Shown: positions 8,306 to 16,968, numbered from the stretch's first letter. The stretch is 64,000 bases of DNA from Saprospiraceae bacterium (GCA_016710265.1 JADJJL010000003.1:15001-79000); one strand, 5' to 3'. Notes: a model not told the origin generated them from the sequence alone. Program-made: numbers and translations.

Positions 8306-9585
8306 CTTTCTATTTTACATGTTATAAAAACGCTGGTACCTTCACCATAAATACTGTGCAAATTAAGTTCAAATCCGTGAGCTTCACAAATTCTTTTTAC
8401 ATAATACAATCCAATGCCAAAACCTTTGACATTGTGAACATCTCCGGTTGATACCCGATAAAACTTTTCAAACAGCTTGTCCTGATCATCCGGAGGAATT
8501 CCAACACCTTTGTCTTGAATTTCAATTTCCAATAGATTTTGGTCCTTATTTCGGGTAAAGATACTGATCTCAGGAATTTTCTTACTATATTTTACGGCGT
8601 TGTCGATTAAATTCGATATTATATTGGTAAAATGAAATTTATCAACCTTCAATTTGTCCAATTTTGCATCGAGATGAATTTCAAAACTACCCCCTTCATC
8701 CCCAAGTCTAAATGAATACTGAGAACCGATTTGTCGGATTAGATCATTTACTGCAATCGTTTCTTTTTTCAATTGGAATGTTGAAGATTCCATTTTAGCT
8801 ATTTGGAGGACTTTTTCTACCTGATCGTTTAGTCTTTGGTTTTGATCCTTGATGATCTTTGCATACTGGCTTAGTCTTTTATCTTCTTCAATCAATGGAT
8901 GATGATAAATGACATCGGATGCTATTTTGATAGATGAGATTGGAGTTTTAAATTCGTGGGTCATGTTGTTGATGAAATCACGCATTAACTCAGAATATCT
9001 CTTTTGCCTTAGGATAACAAAAATGGCCAATGTAAAAATGAGGCAAGCAATAAAAACCAATCCGGAGGAAAAAACCATTGGTTTCATTTCTTTAAAAATC
9101 ATGGATTCCTTTTCCGGAAATCGGACTACAAAATAATAAGACAATTTTTTCTTCGCCCGTTTTACTTTTTTTACTTTTTTAACAAGAGGTGCTTCATTTT
9201 CTTTGGTGCTGATGCAACATTCGCTGATGATTAACTCGTTGGTGTTACAATCATAAATTCCATATTCAAAAACGGTGTTGATTCCTTGCTTATCGAGTTC
9301 AGTTTCCAGATAATAAACCAAGATGGTTTGATCGATTGGAGAATTGACATTGACTTCGTAGACATGGGAAGAGTCTCTTTTGATCAGGTCTTTTTCAGGT
9401 AGTTTAACTTCGTTGTATTTGGCAATTTCGTTGGCAGTGTTTCTCAAAGCGATGGTGACTCCTCTGTGAAATTCTGCTTCTTCCTTGTTGTAATTTTTAT
9501 AAATATATAAACCTTGGGTTATAAAGACACCCATTATTATGAGAAAGCCAAGAGATACTAAAATTTTAATTTTAAAAGAGGACAT
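8302..9585 (-). CDS. Membrane sensor histidine kinase
   Basis: A 427-aa kinase with two transmembrane helices (about 8-28 and 172-192) enclosing a periplasmic sensor of roughly 145 residues that holds a CC pair (SECCIS). No HAMP domain is visible between TM2 and the catalytic part. The H box is NNMTHEFKTPISSIKIASD with His at about 210. The N box (NLIDNAVKYSK), G1 box (DKGVGIPPDD) and G2 box (GFGIGLYYVK) follow. It phosphorylates the response regulator encoded next. As the first gene of the operon it may receive a redox or envelope signal; the CC pair is suggestive only. Confidence 0.92.
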   Translation of the reverse strand: MSSFKIKILVSLGFLIIMGVFITQGLYIYKNYNKEEAEFHRGVTIALRNTANEIAKYNEVKLPEKDLIKRDSSHVYEVNVNSPIDQTILVYYLETELDKQGINTVFEYGIYDCNTNELIISECCISTKENEAPLVKKVKKVKRAKKKLSYYFVVRFPEKESMIFKEMKPMVFSSGLVFIACLIFTLAIFVILRQKRYSELMRDFINNMTHEFKTPISSIKIASDVIYHHPLIEEDKRLSQYAKIIKDQNQRLNDQVEKVLQIAKMESSTFQLKKETIAVNDLIRQIGSQYSFRLGDEGGSFEIHLDAKLDKLKVDKFHFTNIISNLIDNAVKYSKKIPEISIFTRNKDQNLLEIEIQDKGVGIPPDDQDKLFEKFYRVSTGDVHNVKGFGIGLYYVKRICEAHGFELNLHSIYGEGTSVFITCKIES

Positions 9586-9685
9586 CTTTTTTCTTAAATG
9601 AGTATAGGCTTAATAAAGCTGACAATTTGTATTTTTTGTCACCGATGTTTAATAACAAGATGTCATAACGAAGGTTGAGATCTAT

Positions 9686-10591
9686 TTATTCTATTGGTTT
9701 TATCTTAGGTTTTACCAAGGTAAAAACCCTACTAATATTAAATCCAAAACGAATATCTCCTTTGGTCCAATCACCCACCGTCTCTGCCACAAATCCTTTT
9801 TCAACCATGGAAGTAGAATTGGTAAAGTGAAGTTGAAAAACATGACCTCCGGTTTCAATATCAAATCCTATGCTAAATGAGTGATTAAAACTTGTTTCAA
9901 TTTGGTTGGGTAAAACATAAATAAACTCTGCGTTTAAAGAAGTTCTTTTGGTCAACTTTTGGCGAATACCTGTGCCAATGGCGTATACATCATTTTTGAC
10001 GGCATTGGATGCTACTAGGTTGCGATGGACTACTGTGGGAGTCAGCTGTGCTGAAAAACCTTCTGAAAATTTTCTGGCAAGCAACAATTGGAAATGATAA
10101 TAAAGTCTTGAGGAAAAATAATTTTCACGATTTGGATCCGGCCATTTGTTTGTTTTAATGGCGATGCCTGAGATCAGACTCATGGACAGAGGTATATTTC
10201 TTTTGCCTTTTGATTGTCTTAAAAAACGGTATTTAATATAAGTGTCATAGGTTTTTTCGAAGTTAGATCTTCCAATTCCTATTTGGATATTTTTGGTAAG
10301 TCCATAATCGAAGCCTAATCTCATTGTGGCTTGGTCCAATCCAAAAAATTCTGATGGACCTGTGTTTAAAAATCCGAAACGATGTAAAATTTTAAAATCC
10401 AAAACTCCTGCTGCCGTGTGCTCAATAGAATGAAGATTGATGATTCGGTTTGTTTTAAAACTTGCAAGTGCATATTCTGTACTTTCTTCTTCACGCAGTA
10501 GTGACAATAAATTATCATTCTCCTGGCTAAATGCAAACTGCAAGCCCAAAAACATAGGTACTATCAAAAAGAAAATGCGCACATAGACCAT
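9686..10591 (-). CDS. DUF5777 family outer-membrane beta-barrel protein
   Basis: A 301-aa protein with a signal peptide (cleavage near FAFSQ) and a barrel-like series of alternating strands ending in FGFNISRVFTLVKPKIK. The diagnostic parts are TNRIINLHSIEHTAAGVLDF and the HRFG...GLDQATMRLGFDYGLT region, which match DUF5777. The function is not known. In Bacteroidota these barrels sit with YceI proteins and c-type cytochromes, and here the next upstream genes are an OB-fold protein, a haem lipoprotein and a di-haem peroxidase on the same strand. It lies 3 bp from the OB-fold gene, so cotranscription is almost certain. Confidence 0.8.
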   Translation of the reverse strand: MVYVRIFFLIVPMFLGLQFAFSQENDNLLSLLREEESTEYALASFKTNRIINLHSIEHTAAGVLDFKILHRFGFLNTGPSEFFGLDQATMRLGFDYGLTKNIQIGIGRSNFEKTYDTYIKYRFLRQSKGKRNIPLSMSLISGIAIKTNKWPDPNRENYFSSRLYYHFQLLLARKFSEGFSAQLTPTVVHRNLVASNAVKNDVYAIGTGIRQKLTKRTSLNAEFIYVLPNQIETSFNHSFSIGFDIETGGHVFQLHFTNSTSMVEKGFVAETVGDWTKGDIRFGFNISRVFTLVKPKIKPIE

Positions 10592-10594
10592 ACA

Positions 10595-11014
10595 TTATTT
10601 ATTTAGAATAACACATCTGTTTAAAACCACATCCATTAATTTACCGGTGCAAACACATTTTAATGTAATCACATCGCCTACGGGTAATCTGGGATTTTTT
10701 TTAGTACTATCCATTTCAAATTCGCAAATGATGCCCTGGTCGCCTGCAGTTGCTTTCAATTGAACACCTGAAAAAGTATTTTGACCGACCAAATTACCCA
10801 TGATCTGACCAGTTACCTCTACAACTTTGTTGAGGTATTTTTGGTCTGCGAGGGTTTCGTTTTCTGCATACTCTTTGTATAAATCTTCAGCAGTTACAAT
10901 CAAATCAGCAGATTTAGTTTCTGTTTTTTCCACGGGTTTATTGTATAAATAATACCCAACTCCCGCTGCAATAATTATCGCAACCAACAAAAAAAGTAAT
11001 ATTTTCTTAAGCAT
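10595..11014 (-). CDS. OB-fold (tRNA_anti-like) membrane-anchored protein
   Basis: A 139-aa protein with one N-terminal transmembrane helix (4-24), a charged linker, then a domain starting LYKEYAENETLADQKYLNKV and continuing VVEVTGQIMG. This is the usual signature of the tRNA_anti-like OB-fold family of extracytoplasmic proteins. The C-terminus holds two cysteines (LKCVCTGKLMDVVLNRCVI). The fold name does not imply tRNA binding. It lies directly upstream of the DUF5777 gene (3 bp) and 35 bp after the haem lipoprotein gene, which points to a periplasmic redox or envelope role. Confidence 0.75.
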   Translation of the reverse strand: MLKKILLFLLVAIIIAAGVGYYLYNKPVEKTETKSADLIVTAEDLYKEYAENETLADQKYLNKVVEVTGQIMGNLVGQNTFSGVQLKATAGDQGIICEFEMDSTKKNPRLPVGDVITLKCVCTGKLMDVVLNRCVILNK

Positions 11015-11049
11015 ATTTTTTAGTTTAGAAAAATCTTAGTTTTAATTTA

Positions 11050-11415
11050 TTAATTATTTTTTGCACCTTCCGAAATCCACACTTCGATGGTTTCGATTAG
11101 CGTATTGGAAAGTTTGGCAGAACCATTGGGCATTGGAAAAAAATTACTTTCATGTTTGATGCTTCCCAGCAGTGAACCATTATTTACATAGATCAAGGTT
11201 TGATCGTGGCCTTCTAAGATGACGTTGCCAAGTGCAGCAGCTGTAGAATGACAAACAAAACAATTGTTAGTTAAAATTGGAATGACATCTGCAGAAAAGG
11301 AAACATTGCTTTTTGGGCCGGAATTAGGTGGGTACAATTCATCTTCTTTGTCGTAATAGCATGCAGAAATAAGTATAAGTGAATTTATAATCAACCACAT
11401 TTTAAGTTTAGTCAT
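11050..11415 (-). CDS. Small c-type cytochrome-like lipoprotein
   Basis: About 121 aa. A lipobox (LILISAC) makes it a lipoprotein. A single CxxCH haem-binding motif (CFVCH) follows in the context VSFSADVIPILTNNCFVCH, a form common in Bacteroidota planctomycete-type cytochrome domains. A distal methionine could be in FFPMPNGSAKLSNT, and the C-terminal helix IETIEVWISEGAKN closes the domain. It is expected to carry electrons in the periplasm next to the di-haem peroxidase encoded 128 bp or more upstream. The ATG at 11415 gives a better signal sequence than the one at 11430. Confidence 0.8.
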   Translation of the reverse strand: MTKLKMWLIINSLILISACYYDKEDELYPPNSGPKSNVSFSADVIPILTNNCFVCHSTAAALGNVILEGHDQTLIYVNNGSLLGSIKHESNFFPMPNGSAKLSNTLIETIEVWISEGAKNN

Positions 11416-11543
11416 AAATGAATATATCAAGCTTGTAAAGTAATGATAAAAGAATCAACAATTTTAATTATAAATAGGAACATTTTAAATTTATAATTAT
11501 TGATCCGTTGAATTAGAAAATTGGTAAAAGAAGCAATTCGCTA

Positions 11544-12863
11544 TCAATTGCAGTTCATATCAAACTTGGATAGCGGATCGTTGTTTGGAAAACAAAGTCC
11601 GGAAATTACACTCTCAGGTTTATACCTTAAGAGATTTGGATCTCTAAGGCCGTTGGTGAGAAAAGCTGTCAATTGATCCACTTCTTGAGGACTTAAATTA
11701 AGCGGACTTAAGAAAGGGTGCAATTGTTCTTTTGGCACTCTTTCGTTTTCGGGAATCCCTTTGTTAAAATATTCCACGACATCTCTCAGGGTTTCTTTGC
11801 TACCGCCATGAAAATAAGGTCCTGTATCACCCAGATTATAAAGTTGAGGAGTTCTGAATTTAAAGAGATCTTCGTCTTTTAAAGTAAAACCACCACGACC
11901 ACGGTTTCTTGCGTCGTTTATGGAGGTTTTTAGTCCGCCATGTTCGAAAATATCATCTACACCAAGTGCTGCAAAAGTCATGGAACCCAAGTTTTTCTCA
12001 AAATGGCATGAAACACAATTGGCTTTTCCAAAAAACAATTTTGCACCTTCCTTCTCCTGATTAGACATGGCAGAATAGTCGCCTTTTAACCATTTTTGGA
12101 AAGGAGCCTGATCGGTTGTGATAGATCTCAAATAAGCAGAAAGTGCAAAACTAGCCGCTTTACGGCTGTACCTAGTAGAATCATCCCAGCCGGGGAATGC
12201 TTTGTCAAAAAGCTCCTTGTAACCGGCAGCTTCGACAATTTTTTTATTAAACATCATGCGGTGCACAATGAGTCCTTCTATGTTTTGACCTTCCAAGGCG
12301 CCTAATCTTTCGTGGTTGCGAGCGGTGCCGGGATCTGTAACTCCCCAAACTGCTTCTGTCCCTGCGTTTTTATGATCCGAACCAAAAGAGCCATTCCACA
12401 TGGTATTTTCAACAAATGCAACATTGATCGTGGCCAAAGGCCTTGCACCTTGTGCGTCGATGCTATCGGGAGAATAAAATGGATGCTTAATTCTTTTTTC
12501 ACCTTTTACACCAAATCCGTAGCCCCCATCTGCGATCCCTTGCATTCTTCCAGGTCTGAAACCGGATTCTACGACGTGACAAGAGGAACAAGTAAAAGTG
12601 TTTAAAAGAGCATGGTTTTTGGCTTCGTTGGCAAAAGCAGGTTCAAAAAACAGAAGCTTGCCCAAAGCAATTTTTTCAGGAGTTAGAGGGTTTAGTGGTG
12701 ATTGAGGAATTTTATCGTATTCGGTAGAAGACGGTAAAATAAAGCTCTGAGGATCTCTAATGAGTTGTTTTAGTTCATGATCTATTGGATCATATCCATC
12801 GTGAGTGCAGGCCAGAGCTGTGAGGAATAAAACCACAAAAATTTTTAGAAATATAGCTTTCAT
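11544..12863 (-). CDS. Di-haem cytochrome c peroxidase (CcpA/MauG family) lipoprotein
   Basis: About 439 aa from the chosen ATG. The N-terminus is a lipoprotein signal (LFLTALAC). Two c-type haem motifs are present: CSSCH about 92 residues into the mature frame and CVSCH about 190 residues later. Between them lie the conserved ARPLATINVAFVENTMWNGS segment and TDPGTARNHERLGA; near the C-terminus are RTPQLYNLGDTGPYFHGGS and the final VDQLTAFLTNGL. These fit bacterial di-haem peroxidases, which reduce hydrogen peroxide with electrons from a small cytochrome, or oxidise a partner as in MauG. The start is moved to 12863 because a TATTTTTG promoter element lies at 12890-12897, inside the longer frame. 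Confidence 0.9.
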   Translation of the reverse strand: MKAIFLKIFVVLFLTALACTHDGYDPIDHELKQLIRDPQSFILPSSTEYDKIPQSPLNPLTPEKIALGKLLFFEPAFANEAKNHALLNTFTCSSCHVVESGFRPGRMQGIADGGYGFGVKGEKRIKHPFYSPDSIDAQGARPLATINVAFVENTMWNGSFGSDHKNAGTEAVWGVTDPGTARNHERLGALEGQNIEGLIVHRMMFNKKIVEAAGYKELFDKAFPGWDDSTRYSRKAASFALSAYLRSITTDQAPFQKWLKGDYSAMSNQEKEGAKLFFGKANCVSCHFEKNLGSMTFAALGVDDIFEHGGLKTSINDARNRGRGGFTLKDEDLFKFRTPQLYNLGDTGPYFHGGSKETLRDVVEYFNKGIPENERVPKEQLHPFLSPLNLSPQEVDQLTAFLTNGLRDPNLLRYKPESVISGLCFPNNDPLSKFDMNCN

Positions 12864-12889
12864 ATCAGGATTAAAGCGAAATTGAGCTA

Positions 12890-12897
12890 CAAAAATA
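12890..12897 (-). promoter_or_regulatory. -7 promoter element for the di-haem peroxidase
   Basis: On the minus strand this reads TATTTTTG, a perfect TAnnTTTG. It is 26 nt before the ATG at 12863 and decides that start over the in-frame ATG at 12902. Confidence 0.5.
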
Positions 12898-13018
12898 GAC
12901 ATAAATAAATATAAAATTTATAAACTAAATAAATAAATATGTTTAAACCTGAATATTAAGGAGATAGCTTAAAAAAAATGATATAAGTCAATAATTTCAG
13001 TGCAACCAATGATCGTGG

Positions 13019-13876
13019 TCATTTTTTGATGATCAATCTTAAAGCGGAATGGATAGATGGGTTGGCTGCGAGGATATGTCCAGTAAAACAGGGTTCTTCT
13101 TCCCCATAGAGCCCTGTGACGATGCCACCGGCTTCCCTGACGATGATGATACCCGCGCTGACATCCCAGGCGTTTATGGATCCTTCGTAATAGGCATCAA
13201 ATCTACCGCAGGCTGTGTAAGCCAGATCGATCGCTGCTGATCCCAATCTCCTGATTCCTCTTGCGATTAGAATCATTTTTTTTAGCGTTAAAACCAGCTC
13301 TTCAATATTTTCTCTTTTGTAAGGGAACCCTGTGGCTATGACTGCATCTTTAATTTCAGAAGTTTTGCTTACATAAATTCTTTGTCCATTGAGCCAGGCA
13401 CCTCCACCTTGCCATGCGTAAAAACATTCGTCGGCCATAATGTGATAAATAACACCTGCCACTGGAATTCCATCTTTGAGTAAGCCAATACTCACTGCAA
13501 ACACTGGAATTTTGTGGATATAATTAGTAGTGCCGTCTAAAGGGTCAATGACCCAGGTCCAGTACTTTGTTTGGCTTTGGTCTATGGTCGCCTCTTCTGT
13601 AATAAAACCTGCATCCTCAATTAAAGACGATAAACCTTCGACGATCAATTTTTCTGCATTTTGATCTACATAGCTGACCAGGCTGTTTTCTTCTTTGGTT
13701 TCAATATGGGATTCCAACAATTGATCCAACTCCTGTCGAATGTAGGTTCCTGCTTTTTTGGCAATCTCCATGATTTTTGGAGTGATTACACTTAAATCTA
13801 TGAAGTCTACTGTAGTGATTTGTTTTTTCTGAGGCATCTCATTTAAACCATCCATCCGATGGGAATGTTTGTCCAT
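13019..13876 (-). CDS. Inositol monophosphatase family protein
   Basis: About 285 aa. The metal-dependent phosphatase motifs are all present: the first acidic residue in FITEEA, motif WVIDPLDGTTNYIH, and the C-terminal NAWDVSAGIIIVREAGG. Together these bind the Mg ions and the phosphate. The enzyme removes phosphate from myo-inositol-1-phosphate or related substrates such as histidinol phosphate or fructose-1,6-bisphosphate. The open frame extends to 13966, but that would overlap the divergent osmC gene and adds an unlikely hydrophobic leader, so ATG at 13876 (or 13837) is preferred. Confidence 0.9.
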   Translation of the reverse strand: MDKHSHRMDGLNEMPQKKQITTVDFIDLSVITPKIMEIAKKAGTYIRQELDQLLESHIETKEENSLVSYVDQNAEKLIVEGLSSLIEDAGFITEEATIDQSQTKYWTWVIDPLDGTTNYIHKIPVFAVSIGLLKDGIPVAGVIYHIMADECFYAWQGGGAWLNGQRIYVSKTSEIKDAVIATGFPYKRENIEELVLTLKKMILIARGIRRLGSAAIDLAYTACGRFDAYYEGSINAWDVSAGIIIVREAGGIVTGLYGEEEPCFTGHILAANPSIHSALRLIIKK

Positions 13877-13901
13877 TCTAAACAAATAAAAATAAATACA
13901 A

Positions 13902-14321
13902 ATGATCAGAACAGCAAAAGCCCAATGGGAAGGATCCGGCAAAGAAGGGCATGGAAATTTAACCACTCAAAGCACCGTGCTCAATCATACACAATATTCT
14001 TTCGGCTCAAGATTTGAGTCTGGAATTGGAACCAATCCTGAGGAACTGATCGCAGCTGCACACGCAGGATGTTATAGTATGAAATTGAGTTTTATCTTGG
14101 GAGAAGCCGGATTTACACCGGAGCTTTTGGAAACGGAATGTCAAATTAAATTTGCAGATGGAAAAATCGTCAATTCGCATTTGATTTTAAAAGCAAAGGT
14201 GACAGGAATTTCTGCTGAAAAGTTTGAAGAGTGTGTGCAAAATGCAAAAGTAAATTGTCCTATTTCTAAATCTTTGAATACGGAAATTACTTTGGAAGCG
14301 GAATTGACAATTGACAATTGA
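13902..14321 (+). CDS. OsmC family peroxiredoxin
   Basis: A 139-aa protein matching OsmC, a cytoplasmic thiol peroxidase acting on organic hydroperoxides. The two redox cysteines are visible in AAHAGCYSMKLSF (about residue 57) and NCPISKSLN (about residue 122). The N-terminal WEGSGKEGHGNLTTQS is characteristic. Its last codons (LTIDN, stop) are read from a short AATTGAC repeat that continues into the intergenic region, so the C-terminus has been supplied by repeat sequence. It is divergent from the inositol monophosphatase gene, 25 bp apart. Confidence 0.92.
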   Translation: MIRTAKAQWEGSGKEGHGNLTTQSTVLNHTQYSFGSRFESGIGTNPEELIAAAHAGCYSMKLSFILGEAGFTPELLETECQIKFADGKIVNSHLILKAKVTGISAEKFEECVQNAKVNCPISKSLNTEITLEAELTIDN

Positions 14322-14425
14322 CAAAGGACAATTGTCAATGAGTTAATTAGAAAATTAGTCAATTAGTTAATGGTTTAATATTCATTTTTTACACTCTTCA
14401 ATTTACTAATCCACTAATTGACTAA
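14303..14425. repeat. AT-rich short repeats with inverted arms
   Basis: The tract begins with three near-copies of TTGACAA, then carries GACAATTGTC (a perfect palindrome), GTCAATTAGTTAAT and, 50 bp later, the inverse ACTAATTGACTAATTAC. It looks like a small folded repeat element between two convergent genes and overlaps the end of the OsmC frame. A related tract occurs at 49980-50136. Confidence 0.5.
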
Positions 14426-15651
14426 TTACATTTTCTTATTCTCCCAAACCCTATACAGCGCCGTTTCTTCAAATATTTGATGGTAAAGATTTTTTTGTTC
14501 TTCCGTCAAAATCATATTTCTTCGGGCCATGACGGTTTGGGCCGTTTCGACAAATGCATCAAAACCAAAAGTGCTAAATCCTGTGGCTCCTCCCCATGCA
14601 AAATCAGGCACAAACTGCCTTGGATATCCAGCTCCAAAAACATTGGCTCCAAAACCAACTACAGTACCGGTGTTAAACATGGTGTTGATTCCGCATTTGG
14701 CGTGATCGCCCATGATGAGTCCGCAAAAGATGGTGTTTGTTTTTTCAAATTTTGAGGATTGATAAGACCAGAGTTTGACTTCCTGATAGGTGTTTTTGAG
14801 ATTGGAAGAATTGGTATCTGCGCCGATGTTGCACCACTCACCAATCAATGAATTTCCCAAATAACCATCGTGGCCTTTGTTGGAGTTGGATTGGAAGATT
14901 ACATTTTGTACTTCACCACCGACTTTGCAATTGGGACCAACAGTGGTTTGACCATAAATTTTTGCGCCAAGTTTTATAGTGCTGTTTTCACAAAGAACAA
15001 AAGGACCTCGAATGATGCTTCCTTCCATGACTTCTGCATCTTTGCCGATGTAAATAGGACCCGTTAAACTATTTAAGATACTCGCTTCAACTATGGCACC
15101 TTCTTCCAGAAAAATCTGATCTCCTAGAAGGGTATTGCTGGTACTCAACTTTTGGCTACTGCGATTTTGAGTCAATAGCTTATAATCCTTTTCGATTTCA
15201 TCCCCATTTTTTTGAAAAAGTTCCCAGACATTTTCAATTCTTTGTACGGTGTGTGGATAAATGATTTTTTGAAAATTGGGAAGTGCTAGATCTGCCAAAT
15301 TTTCCAATAAAATTCGTTCCGGATATTCATCCAATAATTTCAAACCAATCCACTGTGCATTGGAATCCATTGCCATGGTTCCTTTGGGTAGACCCATTAG
15401 AAATGCTACAAGGGATTCATCCGGAAGAATCGAACCATCTACGATCCAATGATCGGAAGTATCGTTTTTAATTTTGGAAAAAGAGGAGAAAGCTGGGTGG
15501 AGCAATCGTGTGAAACCGGAATGGACATTAATTTATTCCACTTCTCTGAAATCTTTAAGATGCCAATTCTTAAATCAGCAATGGGCCTACATTGGGTAAG
15601 GGGCCAAAGACGTTTACTTTTAACCGAATGATCAAAAAGAGAAAGATGCAT
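14426..15651 (-). CDS. GlmU-like sugar nucleotidyltransferase/left-handed beta-helix protein (frameshifted)
   Basis: In its intact form this is about 408 aa. The N-terminal piece (15651 down to about 15530) has the typical start LFDHSVKSKRLWPLTQCRPI and DLRIGILKISEKWNK. The rest, in the next frame from about 15525 to 14426, carries hexapeptide repeats of a left-handed beta helix (GPIYIGKDAEVMEGSIIRGP, GAKIYGQTTVGPNCKVGG) and ends YHQIFEETALYRVWENKK. One missing base near 15526-15536, at a run of A and T, explains the break. These proteins resemble GlmU acetyltransferase and nucleotidyltransferase domains; the exact reaction is unproven. It lies just downstream of rpmE on the same strand, a common Bacteroidota pairing. 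Confidence 0.8.
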
Positions 15652-15680
15652 ATTGAGGGCTTTTTATAAAGCCGCTCAAA

Positions 15681-15941
15681 TTACGGGTTTTTGGAAAATT
15701 TGCCGAATTTTTTATTGAACTTGTCAATACGGCCGGCGGTATCGATAAATTTCATCTTTCCGGTAAAGAATGGATGAGATTTGCTTGAAATTTCAAGTCG
15801 AACCAAAGGATATTCATTGCCATCTTCCCACTGGATCGTCTCCTTGGTAGCTGTACAAGATTTGGTAAGGAAGGCTTCGTTGCAGGAAAAATCCTTAAAA
15901 ACAACGTAGCGATAATTGGCTGGATGGATATCTTTTTTCAT
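15681..15941 (-). CDS. rpmE2: 50S ribosomal protein L31, type B
   Basis: An 86-aa protein with the type B features: MKKDIHPANYRYVVFKD at the N-terminus, an insertion relative to type A, SSKSHPFFTGKMKFIDTAGR and the basic end FNKKFGKFSK. The zinc-binding cysteine set of type A is absent, as expected for type B. It is a surface protein of the large ribosomal subunit. The GlmU-like gene starts 30 bp downstream. A TATCTTTG promoter element lies at 15965-15972. Confidence 0.96.
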   Translation of the reverse strand: MKKDIHPANYRYVVFKDFSCNEAFLTKSCTATKETIQWEDGNEYPLVRLEISSKSHPFFTGKMKFIDTAGRIDKFNKKFGKFSKNP

Positions 15942-15964
15942 AACCGAGTCAAAAAAATGGACCG

Positions 15965-15972
15965 CAAAGATA
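15965..15972 (-). promoter_or_regulatory. -7 promoter element for rpmE2
   Basis: The minus strand reads TATCTTTG, a perfect TAnnTTTG, 23 nt before the ATG at 15941. No clear -33 TTTG is seen at normal spacing. Confidence 0.55.
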
Positions 15973-16005
15973 CAAAAAACAATTATTACGGTCTAAATAT
16001 TTTTT

Positions 16006-16968
16006 TTATAAAATGCTGTCTATAAGTTTGTCCACGCTTAGACCATCTGCTTCTGCCTTGTAATTGACCACGATTCTATGCCGTAAAACAAGTCCAGCAA
16101 TTGCTTTAACATCTTCAATATCAGGGCTGTATTTAGATCTTAAGGCTGCATGGCATTTGGCACCCAGGATCAGGTTTTGTGAGGCTCTTGGACCCGCACC
16201 CCAGCTGACATATTCATTGACTTCTTTGGTTGCTTTATCAGTTTTTGGTCTAGATCTAGCGACCAGGCTAACCGCATACTCGAGCACGTTTTCTGCTACG
16301 GGTATTTTTCGAATCACTTTTTGAAAGGCGAGGATCTGATCTCCGGTAAGGATGGAATTCAACTGGGTGGTCTGATTGGAAGTAGTTTGTCTAACTACCT
16401 GAAGTTCTTCTTGATATGTAGGATAATCCAAAGGGATATTAAACATAAAACGGTCCAATTGTGCCTCGGGTAAAGGGTATGTTCCCTCTTGTTCGATTGG
16501 ATTTTGAGTCGCCAAAACAAAAAACGGGCTAGGAAGCTCGTGTCTGGTACCGCTGACGGTTACATAACGCTCTTGCATGGCTTCCAATAAAGCCGCCTGT
16601 GTTTTAGGTGGAGTTCTGTTGATCTCATCGGCCAAGACGATATTGGCAAACAAAGGGCCTCTGTTGAATTTAAAATGCCGGTCTTCATCCAGAATTTCAG
16701 ATCCGGTGATGTCTGATGGCATCAAGTCCGGTGTAAATTGTATTCTTTTAAAACTTAGGTCTAATACTTCTGCCAAGGTATTGATCAAAAGGGTTTTTGC
16801 CAAACCAGGAACCCCCACCAATAAACTATGGCCATTGGAAAAAAGTGAAATAATAGAAGCCTGGATCACATCTTGTTGACCGACAATTACTTTTCCTACT
16901 TCAGCGCTCAAGGCTTTATAAGATTTTGCAATGGCGTCAATGGCTTCTACATCCGATGAATACTGCAT
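16006..16968 (-). CDS. MoxR-family AAA+ ATPase
   Basis: A 320-aa ATPase of the MoxR class. Walker A is GVPGLAKT at about 52-59, Walker B is IVLADEINR near 111-119, sensor 1 is LATQNP, and the lid contains the typical VSWGAGPRASQNLILGAKC. MoxR proteins act as chaperones that insert metals or assemble partner complexes, usually with DUF58 and VWA proteins encoded beside them. None of those partners is next to this gene: LigA lies upstream (62 bp) and L31 downstream. The partner is therefore encoded elsewhere. Confidence 0.92.
   Translation of the reverse strand: MQYSSDVEAIDAIAKSYKALSAEVGKVIVGQQDVIQASIISLFSNGHSLLVGVPGLAKTLLINTLAEVLDLSFKRIQFTPDLMPSDITGSEILDEDRHFKFNRGPLFANIVLADEINRTPPKTQAALLEAMQERYVTVSGTRHELPSPFFVLATQNPIEQEGTYPLPEAQLDRFMFNIPLDYPTYQEELQVVRQTTSNQTTQLNSILTGDQILAFQKVIRKIPVAENVLEYAVSLVARSRPKTDKATKEVNEYVSWGAGPRASQNLILGAKCHAALRSKYSPDIEDVKAIAGLVLRHRIVVNYKAEADGLSVDKLIDSIL

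Noticed and set aside
10595..11014. tRNA-binding protein
   Set aside because: The family name tRNA_anti-like reflects only an OB fold; the protein has an N-terminal membrane helix and lies with haem proteins.
11544..12863. MauG for methylamine dehydrogenase maturation
   Set aside because: No methylamine dehydrogenase genes are present; the sequence fits the general di-haem peroxidase family equally well.
13877..13966. N-terminal extension of the inositol monophosphatase
   Set aside because: It would overlap the divergent osmC gene and adds a hydrophobic stretch that family members lack.
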